64,000 nt of DNA from Janibacter anophelis NBRC 107843 (lineage in GTDB: Bacteria > Actinomycetota > Actinomycetes > Actinomycetales > Dermatophilaceae), in the NCBI RefSeq assembly GCF_001570945.1, contig NZ_BCSQ01000001.1:1-64000 (forward strand), read 5' to 3'. The notes beneath the pieces were generated by a model. That model had not been told where the DNA came from and ran no database searches. It saw nothing but the letters and a program-made list of their open reading frames with translations. A program made the position numbers and the translations under genes. Positions 55,349 to 62,457 of the stretch are shown piece after piece; the first letter of the stretch is position 1; each line of letters begins with the position of its first letter.

Positions 55349-55898
55349 CCACGAGGCCGTCCGGCAGGCCGACGTCGGTGGCCTGGGCCGCGGTCCCCAG
55401 CTGGAGGAGGGCCGCACCCTCGTCGTGCAGGTGGGCGGCGATGACCTCGAGGCACTCGCGGGCGATGTCGAGCCCGTCGGGGCCGCCGTCGATGGCGCCG
55501 GGCGGGTCCTGGGGGTGGTCGCCGATCGACGCGTGCGGCACCCAGGGCGGGTCCGCGATGACGAGGGCGAAGACCTCGTCCGCCGCGAGCGCGTCGCCCA
55601 GCGGCCGGCAGCGGGTCTCGACGAGGTCGGTGCGACCGAGCCGATCGGCGTTGGCCCGGATCCGGTCGACGGCGACCTCCTCACGGTCGACCGCCACGAG
55701 GCGCCGGTCGCTGCCGTGGACCGCTGCGAGCCCGATGTGACCGGCACCGGCGCACAGCTCCAGCACCGGCCCGTCGGGCATGTCGTCGAGCAGCTCGGCC
55801 GCCCAGTCGGACTGGGCCTGTGTCCACGGGCGCGACGTGAGCAGTCGCTCGTCGGTGGTGAGGGTCAGCCCCGCGAACTCGAAGTCCAGCGGCGTCAT
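55269..55898 (-). CDS. SAM-dependent methyltransferase with DPPW motif
   Basis: 209 residues. Motif I VLELCAGAGHIGLAAVH binds SAM; VIADPPWVPH is the motif IV seen in PrmC/HemK-type glutamine-N5 and N6-adenine methyltransferases. It is the last gene of an operon with a CDGSH protein and an iron-containing redox enzyme. A protein or small-molecule substrate is possible. Its ATG overlaps the stop of the CDGSH gene by 4 bp. Confidence 0.88.
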   Translation of the reverse strand: MTPLDFEFAGLTLTTDERLLTSRPWTQAQSDWAAELLDDMPDGPVLELCAGAGHIGLAAVHGSDRRLVAVDREEVAVDRIRANADRLGRTDLVETRCRPLGDALAADEVFALVIADPPWVPHASIGDHPQDPPGAIDGGPDGLDIARECLEVIAAHLHDEGAALLQLGTAAQATDVGLPDGLVVTEVREYPRGVVVCLRRPGPPAGSSR

Positions 55899-56110
55899 CG
55901 GCGCTGCTCCGGCCGCGTCGGCACCACCTTGTGCGTGCCGTCGCACCACGGCGCGCGGCCGCTCATCCCGCACGTGCACACGGCAACGACGGGGCGCGTC
56001 GTGGCGTGCTCGATGCCGTCCGCGTCGCGCACGACGTCGCCACCCCGGACGAGGAGCGGCCCGTCGGGGCACAGCTCCACGCTGACGCCGGGCTTCGTCG
56101 GCCGGCTCAT
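55895..56110 (-). CDS. CDGSH iron-sulfur protein (MitoNEET-like)
   Basis: 71 residues with a single complete CDGSH cluster: Cys45, Cys47, Cys56 and His60 in VCTCGMSGRAPWCDGTHK, the 3-Cys/1-His set for a labile [2Fe-2S]. Single-motif bacterial CDGSH proteins dimerise. It overlaps the genes on both sides by 4 bp (methyltransferase downstream, iron enzyme upstream), so these three are tightly coupled. Electron or cluster delivery to the iron enzyme is plausible but inferred. Confidence 0.93.
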   Translation of the reverse strand: MSRPTKPGVSVELCPDGPLLVRGGDVVRDADGIEHATTRPVVAVCTCGMSGRAPWCDGTHKVVPTRPEQRR

Positions 56111-57102
56111 GCGGGCACCTCCTGCGGGACCTGGCTCGACCACAGGGCCAGCTGCTCCCCGGCGGCCAGCGCGTCGAGCTCGAGACAGGCGGCGACACCG
56201 AGCAGGACGTCTCCCCGCAGGTGCGGCTCGTCGTCGACGAGGGGCACGCAGATGTCGCGCACCGCGAGCTGCTCGTGCACGGCGTCGGCCTCGACGTGCT
56301 CGTCGTAGTAGGCGGCGACCGCCTCGGGCAGGCCGAGCCGCCGCGCCCCGGCGGCGATCCGGCGGCACGGCAGCGAGCTCGTCGACTCGAAGGCGGCGAG
56401 GTGCCCCATCGCGGCACCGCGCCACCGTCGACGCAGACCGAAGACGAGCATCGTCGTGTTGACCGCCAGCGTGGTTCCCCGGGCCTCGTCGAGGTGGGCG
56501 CCGAGCGAGGCGTCGATCCCGCACGCCTGCAGCGCCTGGGCAAAGAGCCGCGAGTGCAGCGCCTCCGGACGCCCCGCCCCCATCTCGTCGTACTGCAGCT
56601 CGGCGAGGGCGACCTTGGCCCGACCGTCGATCCGCGGGACGACGAAGGCGTGAGGGTCCGACTCGACGAGGTGGTAGATGCTGCGCTGGCGCAGGAACTC
56701 GTGGAACTGCCCGACGTCGGCGCGACGTCGGAGGAACTCCGCGAGTGACGGACCGTCATCGCCCGCGAGGAGCTCCGCGATCTGGGCGGCGAGGTCATCA
56801 CCCGTGTCGACGAGGGCCAGCCGGTCGTGGGTCAGCTCGCGCAGGGCCGCCACGTGCGCGTCCTCCAGGGTCCGCAGCACGGCGACGACCTGCGGGTCGC
56901 GCTCGAGGTCGTCGTCCACGCCCTGCAGCCCGCGGTGCTGTAACTCGAGGAGGAGCCACAGCGCCAGCTGGGTGTCGCCGTCGGTCAGCACGTCGACGCC
57001 CGAGGTGGCCGGCAACGGCGTCAGTGCCGGGCACTCACCACGCAGCAGGCCGAGCACGAGTTCGCTCACCGGCCCTCGCGCCGGGGGCAGGGGGATGGTC
57101 AC
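56107..57102 (-). CDS. Iron-containing redox enzyme, haem-oxygenase-like fold
   Basis: 331 residues, almost all helical. The metal-site pattern of the iron-containing redox (HDO-like) family is visible: LAELQYDEMGAGRPEALHSRLF (Glu173, His183 as candidates) and YDEHVEADAVHEQL (His269, Asp273, His276). An N-terminal extension of about 130 residues precedes it. HDO enzymes use a non-haem di-iron centre for oxidative bond cleavage. The product here is unknown. GTG 57102 overlaps the acidic protein stop by 4 bp. Confidence 0.82.
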   Translation of the reverse strand: MTIPLPPARGPVSELVLGLLRGECPALTPLPATSGVDVLTDGDTQLALWLLLELQHRGLQGVDDDLERDPQVVAVLRTLEDAHVAALRELTHDRLALVDTGDDLAAQIAELLAGDDGPSLAEFLRRRADVGQFHEFLRQRSIYHLVESDPHAFVVPRIDGRAKVALAELQYDEMGAGRPEALHSRLFAQALQACGIDASLGAHLDEARGTTLAVNTTMLVFGLRRRWRGAAMGHLAAFESTSSLPCRRIAAGARRLGLPEAVAAYYDEHVEADAVHEQLAVRDICVPLVDDEPHLRGDVLLGVAACLELDALAAGEQLALWSSQVPQEVPA

Positions 57103-57308
57103 TCGGTGTCCTCGCCGACGCTGTGGTCGACTGACTCCTCGACGTCGCCCTCCTCGGGTGAGATCCGCGCCTCCTGCGAGGACTGGTCCTCCTGGGCCGC
57201 GTCCTCGCCGGGCGGCACCCCCTCGGTCTGCTGCAGGCCCTCGTCGTCGGCGCCGGCACGCAGGTGGGTGGTCTCGGAGACCTGTCCGTCCTCCGATTGC
57301 TCGCTCAC
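57099..57308 (-). CDS. Small acidic protein heading the iron-enzyme operon
   Basis: 69 residues with no cysteine, no signal peptide and a strong negative charge: about 21 Asp/Glu (QSEDGQVSETTHLRAGADD; EEGDVEESVDHSVGEDTE). It has few aromatic residues and looks disordered. It is translationally coupled to the iron-containing redox enzyme gene (GTGA overlap). I do not recognise it; a peptide substrate, metal buffer or chaperone are possibilities. Coding status is supported by the overlap and frame position. Confidence 0.6.
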   Translation of the reverse strand: MSEQSEDGQVSETTHLRAGADDEGLQQTEGVPPGEDAAQEDQSSQEARISPEEGDVEESVDHSVGEDTE

Positions 57309-57384
57309 GGGTCACTCCCTTCGCTCGGTGGGTCCTCACTACCCGCAGCCCACGGAGGCAATCGCGAGGGAGCAGACTGGCTCC

Positions 57385-58164
57385 ATGACCTCGACCACCG
57401 GCCGGGCCGTCCTCGTCACCGGAGCCGCGCGCGGCATCGGCGCAGCCGTGGCTCGGGCCTTCGCCGAGCAGGGTGACCGCGTCGCGGTCCATGTGCACAC
57501 CGCGGTGGACGAAGGGGGCGCAACTCGCGACGCGCTGCCGGGCACCGGCCACGCCCTCGTCGTCGCCGACCTCGGCGACGCGGAGCAGGCCGCGAGCCTG
57601 CCGGCCGCTGCCGAGGAGGCCCTCGGCGAGCCGGTCACCGTCCTCGTCAACAACGCGGGCATCGCGACCGGGCCCGACCTGGCGCACCCACCCGCGACGA
57701 CCGACACCACCACCTGGCACCGCAGCTGGGAGCAGTACCTGCGCGTCAACACGCTCGGCACGGCCGTGGTGACCCACGCGATGACCTCCCGACTCATCGA
57801 GCTCGGCCTGCCGGGCCGAGTCATCACCATCGGCACCCGCGGGGTGCACAAGGGTGAGCCGGAGTTCCCTGCCTACGCCGCGTCCAAGGCGGCGCTGCAC
57901 GCCATGGACGCCTCGCTCGCGGTCGCCCTCGCACCGCACGGCATCGCGGTCGCGACCGTCGCGCCGGGCTTCGTCGAGACCGAGCGGGTCGCCGACCGGC
58001 TGGCCTCCCCGGCGGGTGACGAGATCCGGGCGGGCTCCCCCTTCGGTCGTGTCGGACGCCCGGAGGAGGTCGCCTCCGCCGTGCTCTGGCTCGCCTCCGA
58101 GGAGGCGGTGTGGGCCTCCGGCGCCACCCTCGACCTCAACGGCGCCTCCCACCTGCGGCCATGA
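57385..58164 (+). CDS. Short-chain dehydrogenase/reductase (FabG-like)
   Basis: 259 residues. TGAARGIGAAVARAFA (cofactor motif), VLVNNAGIATG, catalytic Tyr-Lys in AYAASKAAL and a Ser/Thr at TIGTRGVHKG; C-terminal GATLDLNGASHL is the usual FabG-type ending. A DUF1697 gene overlaps by 4 bp (ATGA) downstream. Substrate unknown. Confidence 0.9.
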   Translation: MTSTTGRAVLVTGAARGIGAAVARAFAEQGDRVAVHVHTAVDEGGATRDALPGTGHALVVADLGDAEQAASLPAAAEEALGEPVTVLVNNAGIATGPDLAHPPATTDTTTWHRSWEQYLRVNTLGTAVVTHAMTSRLIELGLPGRVITIGTRGVHKGEPEFPAYAASKAALHAMDASLAVALAPHGIAVATVAPGFVETERVADRLASPAGDEIRAGSPFGRVGRPEEVASAVLWLASEEAVWASGATLDLNGASHLRP

Positions 58165-58709
58165 ACCGCTACGTCGCCCTGCTGCGCGGGATCGCGCCCG
58201 CCCTGCCCAACAACAGCAATGCGCAGCTGCGCGCCGTGCTCGAGGGCCTCGGCCACGAGCGGGTCGAGTCGGTCCTCGCGAGCGGCAACATCCTCTTCCG
58301 CACCGAGCAGACCGACGTGCCACGGCTCGAGCGCACCATCCAGGCCGCACTCGTCGCCGAGCTCGGCATCGGCGGCGGAACGATCGTGCGCGAGCTCGGC
58401 GAGCTGGAGGCACTCATCGAGCGCGACCCCTTCGACGGGCTGGTGCACGGCCGCGGGACCTACCTCGTCGCGACCTTCCTCAAGGACGGCGCCCCGCTCC
58501 CGAGCGAGCTCCCCGACGACCCCGACCCACGCGTGCGGGTCGTCGGCTTCGACGCGGATGCGCGCGCCTTCCTCGCGGTCATCGACAACGGCGACCCGGG
58601 CAAGACGCCGGACTTCATGCGCTGGCTCGACCGCACCTACGGCAAGGACATCACCACCCGCACCTGGCTGACGGTCCAGCGCATCGTCACCAAGCTCGCC
58701 GCCGGGTAG
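58161..58709 (+). CDS. DUF1697-domain protein
   Basis: 182 residues of DUF1697: NRYVALLRGIAPALPNNSNA, ESVLASGNILFRTEQTDVPR, then ATFLKDGAPLPSEL and a C-terminal TRTWLTVQRIVTKLA. The structure of relatives shows a ferredoxin-like duplication; function is not established. Coupled to the SDR gene. It ends just before a palindromic repeat. Confidence 0.88.
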   Translation: MNRYVALLRGIAPALPNNSNAQLRAVLEGLGHERVESVLASGNILFRTEQTDVPRLERTIQAALVAELGIGGGTIVRELGELEALIERDPFDGLVHGRGTYLVATFLKDGAPLPSELPDDPDPRVRVVGFDADARAFLAVIDNGDPGKTPDFMRWLDRTYGKDITTRTWLTVQRIVTKLAAG

Positions 58710-58730
58710 CGGATCGCGCGGCCACCCGGG

Positions 58731-58760
58731 ACGCGCATCTCCCCGGGCAGATACACCGGT
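58731..58760. repeat. Palindromic repeat, CCCCGGGG family, locus 8 (half-degenerate)
   Basis: ACGCGCATCTCCCCGGGCAG then ATACACCGG: the left arm is intact, the right arm is altered. It is the left boundary of the small-gene zone to about 60.6 kb. Confidence 0.75.
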
Positions 58761-58772
58761 GGCGCGCACACG

Positions 58773-59021
58773 ATGCACGAGATCGAGCCGGAGACCGATG
58801 CGCAACGCACGGTCGTCTTCGAGATCCAGACCCGCCGAGGGATGTACCTGGGTGGGTCGCGCCGCGTGGATGACACGTCGCACTTGCTCCCGCGGGGCAC
58901 TGCGTGGCAGGTGACCGGCTCACACACCGCGACCTACGAGCGTCCCGATGGCAGCAGCTGTGAGCGTGTCGTCGTGCAGCTGATCGACCATGACCCCAGC
59001 CACGAGAAGGAGGACCAGTGA
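58773..59021 (+). CDS. Small protein resembling the end of an ADP-ribosyltransferase domain
   Basis: 82 residues. The stretch RGMYLGGSRRVDDTSHLLPRG followed by TAWQVTGS recalls the final strands of ADP-ribosyltransferase folds in phage head-morphogenesis proteins and toxins (normally an E-x-E then LLPRGT). The catalytic Glu-x-Glu is not present where expected (DDTSHLLPRG), and nothing N-terminal of it encodes the rest, so if this is such a domain it is a truncated relic. The stop overlaps the next ATG (TGATG). The assignment is weak. Confidence 0.4.
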   Translation: MHEIEPETDAQRTVVFEIQTRRGMYLGGSRRVDDTSHLLPRGTAWQVTGSHTATYERPDGSSCERVVVQLIDHDPSHEKEDQ

Positions 59022-59188
59022 TGGCCGCAGAGAAGAAGGTCCCGCCGGCGCAGACGCAGGGTGGCCAGGTGCGTCCGCCTGCATATCGCGACAAGCACGG
59101 CCGGCCGGAGTTGAGGATGCCCCGCAGCTTCGTTCGCGGCTCGGTCACCCCGCGGGTGAGCCCGCCGAAGGATGACAAGAGCCAGTAG
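59021..59188 (+). CDS. Very small basic protein, unknown
   Basis: 55 residues (MAAEKKVPPAQTQGG, RPPAYRDKHGRPELRMPRS, FVRGSVTPRVSPPKDDKSQ), Pro- and Lys/Arg-rich with no predicted domain. A strong AAGGAGG is 7 bp before the ATG, which also overlaps the previous stop. This strong ribosome-binding site is the main argument for expression. Unknown function. Confidence 0.55.
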   Translation: MAAEKKVPPAQTQGGQVRPPAYRDKHGRPELRMPRSFVRGSVTPRVSPPKDDKSQ

Positions 59189-59279
59189 CCTCGGAGCACT
59201 ACGAGTTGGCTGGGCGCATCGGCGGATCACCCCTGCGGGGAGTGGCCGCCGATGCCTCTACCAGGCGGAGGGGAGCGTG

Positions 59280-59627
59280 ATGGATGTGTCAGGAGCGGTG
59301 TCTCGATGCCCGGCCGATCACCGCGCGTGCACTTGGACGCTGTGCGCGTGCTCCTGCCACCAGCAGGCGACGGATCCACAACGTCCCGGAGCCGGGGCTG
59401 TGGAGACGCCTCGCGAGGAGCTCCAGGGCCTAGGAGATCTCCTCGAGGTCCAACTGGAGGCTGAGAGCCAAGCCTCCGCCCGTCGCCGCCAGACGCTGTC
59501 GGAAGTCACGAGCGCGCTCAGCGAGGCGGCGAGCAGACACCGGCAACAGGAACGGCGTCGGCGAGGTCGGGACCGCGGGTGGGGGCGTGAAGGTGAGCGC
59601 CGTGATGTGTCGGGCCGTCGGCTCTAG
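59280..59627 (+). CDS. Small Cys-cluster protein, mobile-element-like
   Basis: 115 residues. A cysteine-rich N-terminus (SRCPADHRACTWTLCACSCH) could form a zinc site; the C-terminus is coiled-coil and Arg-rich (ASRHRQQERRRRGRDRG). Such short CxC-CxCH proteins occur in actinophage and integrative-element genomes as I recall. GGAGGGGAG precedes the ATG. Medium to low certainty that it is expressed. Confidence 0.45.
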   Translation: MDVSGAVSRCPADHRACTWTLCACSCHQQATDPQRPGAGAVETPREELQGLGDLLEVQLEAESQASARRRQTLSEVTSALSEAASRHRQQERRRRGRDRGWGREGERRDVSGRRL

Positions 59628-59635
59628 CCCGGTGG

Positions 59636-59855
59636 TCAGGCCGGTCGTAACCGGGTTGCTGGTAGCCACTCTTGCATGGTGACGTCGCTGCCGTCGCTGG
59701 GCACGACGTAGACGACGAGAGCGACCCACCCGCGCTGGTCTTGGGCCCATTGAAGGACGAGGCCTTCGACGACCGATCCGTCATCGCGGGTGACGTAGCA
59801 GTGTCGGCGTCTCTGCTGGGGGGTGATGCTGGGGGGTCGGGTCGTGGTCGCCCAC
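59636..59855 (-). pseudogene. Frameshifted small gene (GTG start separated from main frame by a G/C run)
   Basis: The minus-strand frame ending at 59636 encodes RRRHCYVTRDDGSVVEG, LVLQWAQDQRGWVALVVYVV and MQEWLPATRLRPA, protein-like and family-like, but it lacks any start codon. A GTG at 59855 with GAAGGA in front reads MGDHDPTP in another frame. The two frames meet in C/G homopolymers (minus strand C6 runs near 59824-59836); one base would join them. The ending EWLPATRLRPA resembles small proteins near actinobacterial mobilisation genes, from recall. Confidence 0.5.
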
Positions 59856-59980
59856 GGGCCGATCCTTCAGTGGTACGCCGGGTCGGGTCGGCGGTGGGGC
59901 CGCTGGCACGGGGTCACGGGTCACGAGGGAAGTTCTTCCACGCACGGTGCGATGCTGCGGCCACTCGCATCATCCCTTTC

Positions 59981-60226
59981 CTAGCCTCCCGGCTGGTAGT
60001 CGTCGTTCTCGTGGTCGTCGTCGAAGGTTGGAGGTACGTACCCCCAGGGGTAGGTCCGGGCAGCTGGAGGGCGCGGGCGCGGTGCCTTCTCCTTCTGCAG
60101 CTGCGCTTTCACCGCTGCCTCGGTGACGAGCTTGGGGTGGCTGCGCAGCCACGTCGTGGCCCTCGTGCGCGGCCAGCCGGTCATTCTCATCACGAGATGG
60201 ATGAGGTTCGTGGTGGTGTTCGGCAT
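59981..60226 (-). CDS. Small protein of mobile-element type, unknown
   Basis: 81 residues with a GAGGAG 8 bp ahead of the ATG. An N-terminal helical domain (NLIHLVMRMTGWPRTRATTW; LRSHPKLVTEAAVKAQLQKE) is followed by a Pro-rich then acidic tail (FDDDHENDDYQPGG). No family known to me. It precedes the frameshifted gene on the same strand, so both may once have been in one operon. Confidence 0.55.
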   Translation of the reverse strand: MPNTTTNLIHLVMRMTGWPRTRATTWLRSHPKLVTEAAVKAQLQKEKAPRPRPPAARTYPWGYVPPTFDDDHENDDYQPGG

Positions 60227-60589
60227 CGTGCTCTCTCCTCGGGGTCGGTCTCCTTGCCACCCACGGAACCACGGGTGAGTGACACCGGTGGCGTGCATGT
60301 TTGCCGCCCTGGGAGACCTGGGAGTGCGGTGTGCTCGTTTATGAGACGAATCGCAGGGTGGATTGCCCGAGAAGTGTTTTTGCGGCCGGGCGTGGCGTGG
60401 CGCAGCTGCTACCCGGGGGCCTGACCCCGGTTCTTGGACACGCTGAATCCAGCACTTGGTGCTGGGGAAGCGAGATGGTTCGAGAACCATGGCCAGGAAG
60501 AACTACATCCGAGGAGTTCCGTCGTCAGGCCGTCGACGTGTACGAGTCCACCCCAGGTGCCACACCGGCCGGGTGCGAGGATCGACGAC
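60227..60589. other. Intergenic stretch, 363 bp, mostly without genes
   Basis: From 60227 to 60421 I see no coding signal; it contains a T-run (GTGTTTTTGC near 60374-60383) and lower GC than the rest. From 60422 to about 60562 it holds an IS3-family end (listed separately). From 60563 it is the run-up to the ThrE-like gene. Confidence 0.6.
60422..60562 (+). mobile_element. IS3-family remnant: left end and start of orfA, frameshifted
   Basis: TGACCCCGGTTCTTGGACAC at 60422 resembles an IS3-family terminal inverted repeat. An ATG at 60489 starts MARKNY, typical of IS3 OrfA, and one base later in another frame EEFRRQAVDVYESTPGAT continues the same protein. So one extra base (near 60506) breaks the frame. 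Homology ends at about 60562 and the right end is missing. Only about 140 bp of the element survive. Confidence 0.75.
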
Positions 60590-61897
60590 GTGCCGCCGCC
60601 CGTGACCGACCCCGAGCAGACCCGCCGCCTCCTCGCATGGCTCGGCTCGGGGCTGCTCGCCGGCGGGATGCCGGTCCACGAGGTCGAGGAGGACGTCCGG
60701 GAGGCGGCCGTCGCCCTCGGCCACGAGGGCATCGAGGTCGCCGCCTCACCGACCGGCCTGTGGGTGACGCTCGCGAGCGGTGAGGCCACGACCTTCGAAG
60801 CCGTCGACGGCGGGGTCCGGCTCGACCAGCTCGCCGAGGTGACCGCGGTGCACGCCGCCCTCACCGCGGGGACCCTGCCCGCCGCCGAGGCGCTGCAACG
60901 TCTCTCGGTGCTGCGTCAGCGGCCCCACCGCTACCCCGCCTACGGCCTGCCCGTGGGCACCGTCATCGTCGCCATCGGCATCGCCCTCGTCCTCGCTCCC
61001 GCCTGGCCGTCCATCCTCTTCGCCGCCGTCATCAGCCAGGTGGTCGCCGGCCTGATGGTCCTGAGCGGCCGCACCCTGCTCGTCGGCCCCCTCCTGCCCT
61101 TCCTCGCCGCCTTCGCCTCGTCGGTCGCGGCCTTCGGCCTCGCCGAGCGCGGTCTCGTCGACGCGCCCCTGTGGACCCTCGTCCCGCCCATCGCGGTGCT
61201 GCTGCCCGGCTCGCTCATCGTCACCGGCCTGACCGAGCTGTCGGCCGGCGCGATGATGGCCGGCACCGGACGCCTCGCCTACGGCGGCACCCAGATGCTG
61301 CTCGCCACGCTCGGCGTCGGCGCCGCAGTGGCCGTCCTCGGCCTGCCGCTCTCCCTCATCGACGGGCAGCGGCCCGAGGCCCTCGGGTGGTGGGCGCCGC
61401 TCATCGGCCTGCTCGTCATCGCCGTCGGCATCTCGCTGCTCGAGTCGGTCCCGCCCTCGCTCGTGCCGGCGCTGCTCGTCACCGTCCTCGCGACCTTCGC
61501 TGCGCAGTCACTTGGCAATGCGGCCAGCGAGGGCCCGTGGGTCGGAGCCTTCCTCGGCGCCTGCGCGGCGAGCCTCACCGCGACCCTCGTCGAGTTCGTG
61601 CGCCCCCAGGTGCCGCGCGTCATCGCCTTCCTGCCGAGCTTCTGGCTGCTCGTGCCCGGCTCGCTCGGGCTCGTCTCCGTCGCCCAGCTCGAGTCGTCGC
61701 CGACCGCGGGAGTCCTGGCGGCCGTCGAGGTGCTCGTCATCGTCGCCTCCATCGCGCTCGGTGTCCTCGTCGGCGCCGGCCTGGCCCACCCCCTTCGCTC
61801 CGGCGTGACGCGGCTCAGCCCGACCCGCCGCGCCTTCGTCCGGCAGCTCGCCCGCCGTCCCGTCCGTCGGTCCGAGCGCGGACCGCGACCCGACTGA
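60590..61897 (+). CDS. ThrE-like threonine/serine exporter
   Basis: 435 residues. N-terminal domain (about 1-120) with MPVHEVEEDVREAAVALG resembles the hydrolase-like ThrE cytoplasmic region; then about ten hydrophobic segments (GTVIVAIGIALVLAPAWPSI; LLVGPLLPFLAAFASSVAAF; LWTLVPPIAVLLPGSLIVTG). The fused two-domain form is usual in corynebacteria. It exports threonine and serine. GTG 60590 is chosen; a second GTG at 60602 is possible. The IS3 remnant lies immediately upstream. Confidence 0.85.
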   Translation: MPPPVTDPEQTRRLLAWLGSGLLAGGMPVHEVEEDVREAAVALGHEGIEVAASPTGLWVTLASGEATTFEAVDGGVRLDQLAEVTAVHAALTAGTLPAAEALQRLSVLRQRPHRYPAYGLPVGTVIVAIGIALVLAPAWPSILFAAVISQVVAGLMVLSGRTLLVGPLLPFLAAFASSVAAFGLAERGLVDAPLWTLVPPIAVLLPGSLIVTGLTELSAGAMMAGTGRLAYGGTQMLLATLGVGAAVAVLGLPLSLIDGQRPEALGWWAPLIGLLVIAVGISLLESVPPSLVPALLVTVLATFAAQSLGNAASEGPWVGAFLGACAASLTATLVEFVRPQVPRVIAFLPSFWLLVPGSLGLVSVAQLESSPTAGVLAAVEVLVIVASIALGVLVGAGLAHPLRSGVTRLSPTRRAFVRQLARRPVRRSERGPRPD

Positions 61898-61908
61898 GAG
61901 GAGCCGAC

Positions 61909-62457
61909 GTGCCCGCCACCCTGACCACCGACCGACTCGTCCTGCGGACCTTCCGCGAGGACGACGCCCCGGTCCTCTTCGACATGCACTCCCGCGAAGA
62001 GGTGCAGCGCTGGATCGGTGACGGGCAGGTGATGACCGACCCCGCCGAGGCCGTGTCGTCCATCGCCCGCCGCAGGATGGAGTTCCCCGAGCCCATGGGC
62101 ATCTGGGCGATCGACCTCGAGGACCGGCTCGTCGGGACGCTCCTGCTCAAGCCGATCCCCATCAGCGGCACGCCCCTGTCCGCCGACCCACGCACGACCG
62201 ACCTCGACCACGCCCTCGGCAGCCCCGACGTCGAGATCGGCTGGCACCTGCACCCCGACGCCTGGGGGCGGGGCATCGCCACCGAGGCAGCCACCCGCAT
62301 CCTCGAGCACGCCGTCGCGCTGACCCGGATCGTCGCGGTCACCCACCCGGACAACCACGCCTCCCAACGGGTCGCGCTGCGCCTCGGCATGGCCGACGCC
62401 GGCACGACCGACCGCTACTACGACACGACGACACGGCTCTTCGTGCTGGAGCGCTGA
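61909..62457 (+). CDS. GNAT acetyltransferase, RimJ/RimL type
   Basis: 182 residues. LTTDRLVLRTFREDDAPVLF at the N-terminus, then VEIGWHLHPDAWGRGIATEA with the acetyl-CoA loop, and THPDNHASQRVALRLGM. This is the RimJ/RimL-like acetyltransferase 3 family. GTG 61909 has GAGAGGAG upstream; the frame ends with a TGATG overlap with hrpB. Target unknown. Confidence 0.88.
   Translation: MPATLTTDRLVLRTFREDDAPVLFDMHSREEVQRWIGDGQVMTDPAEAVSSIARRRMEFPEPMGIWAIDLEDRLVGTLLLKPIPISGTPLSADPRTTDLDHALGSPDVEIGWHLHPDAWGRGIATEAATRILEHAVALTRIVAVTHPDNHASQRVALRLGMADAGTTDRYYDTTTRLFVLER

Noticed and set aside
60036-60053. ACCCCCAGGGGTA-like sequence resembling a CsoR box
   Set aside because: It lies in the coding part of a small gene (codons for YPWGYVPP), the arms are shorter than in the two real boxes, and no copper gene follows.
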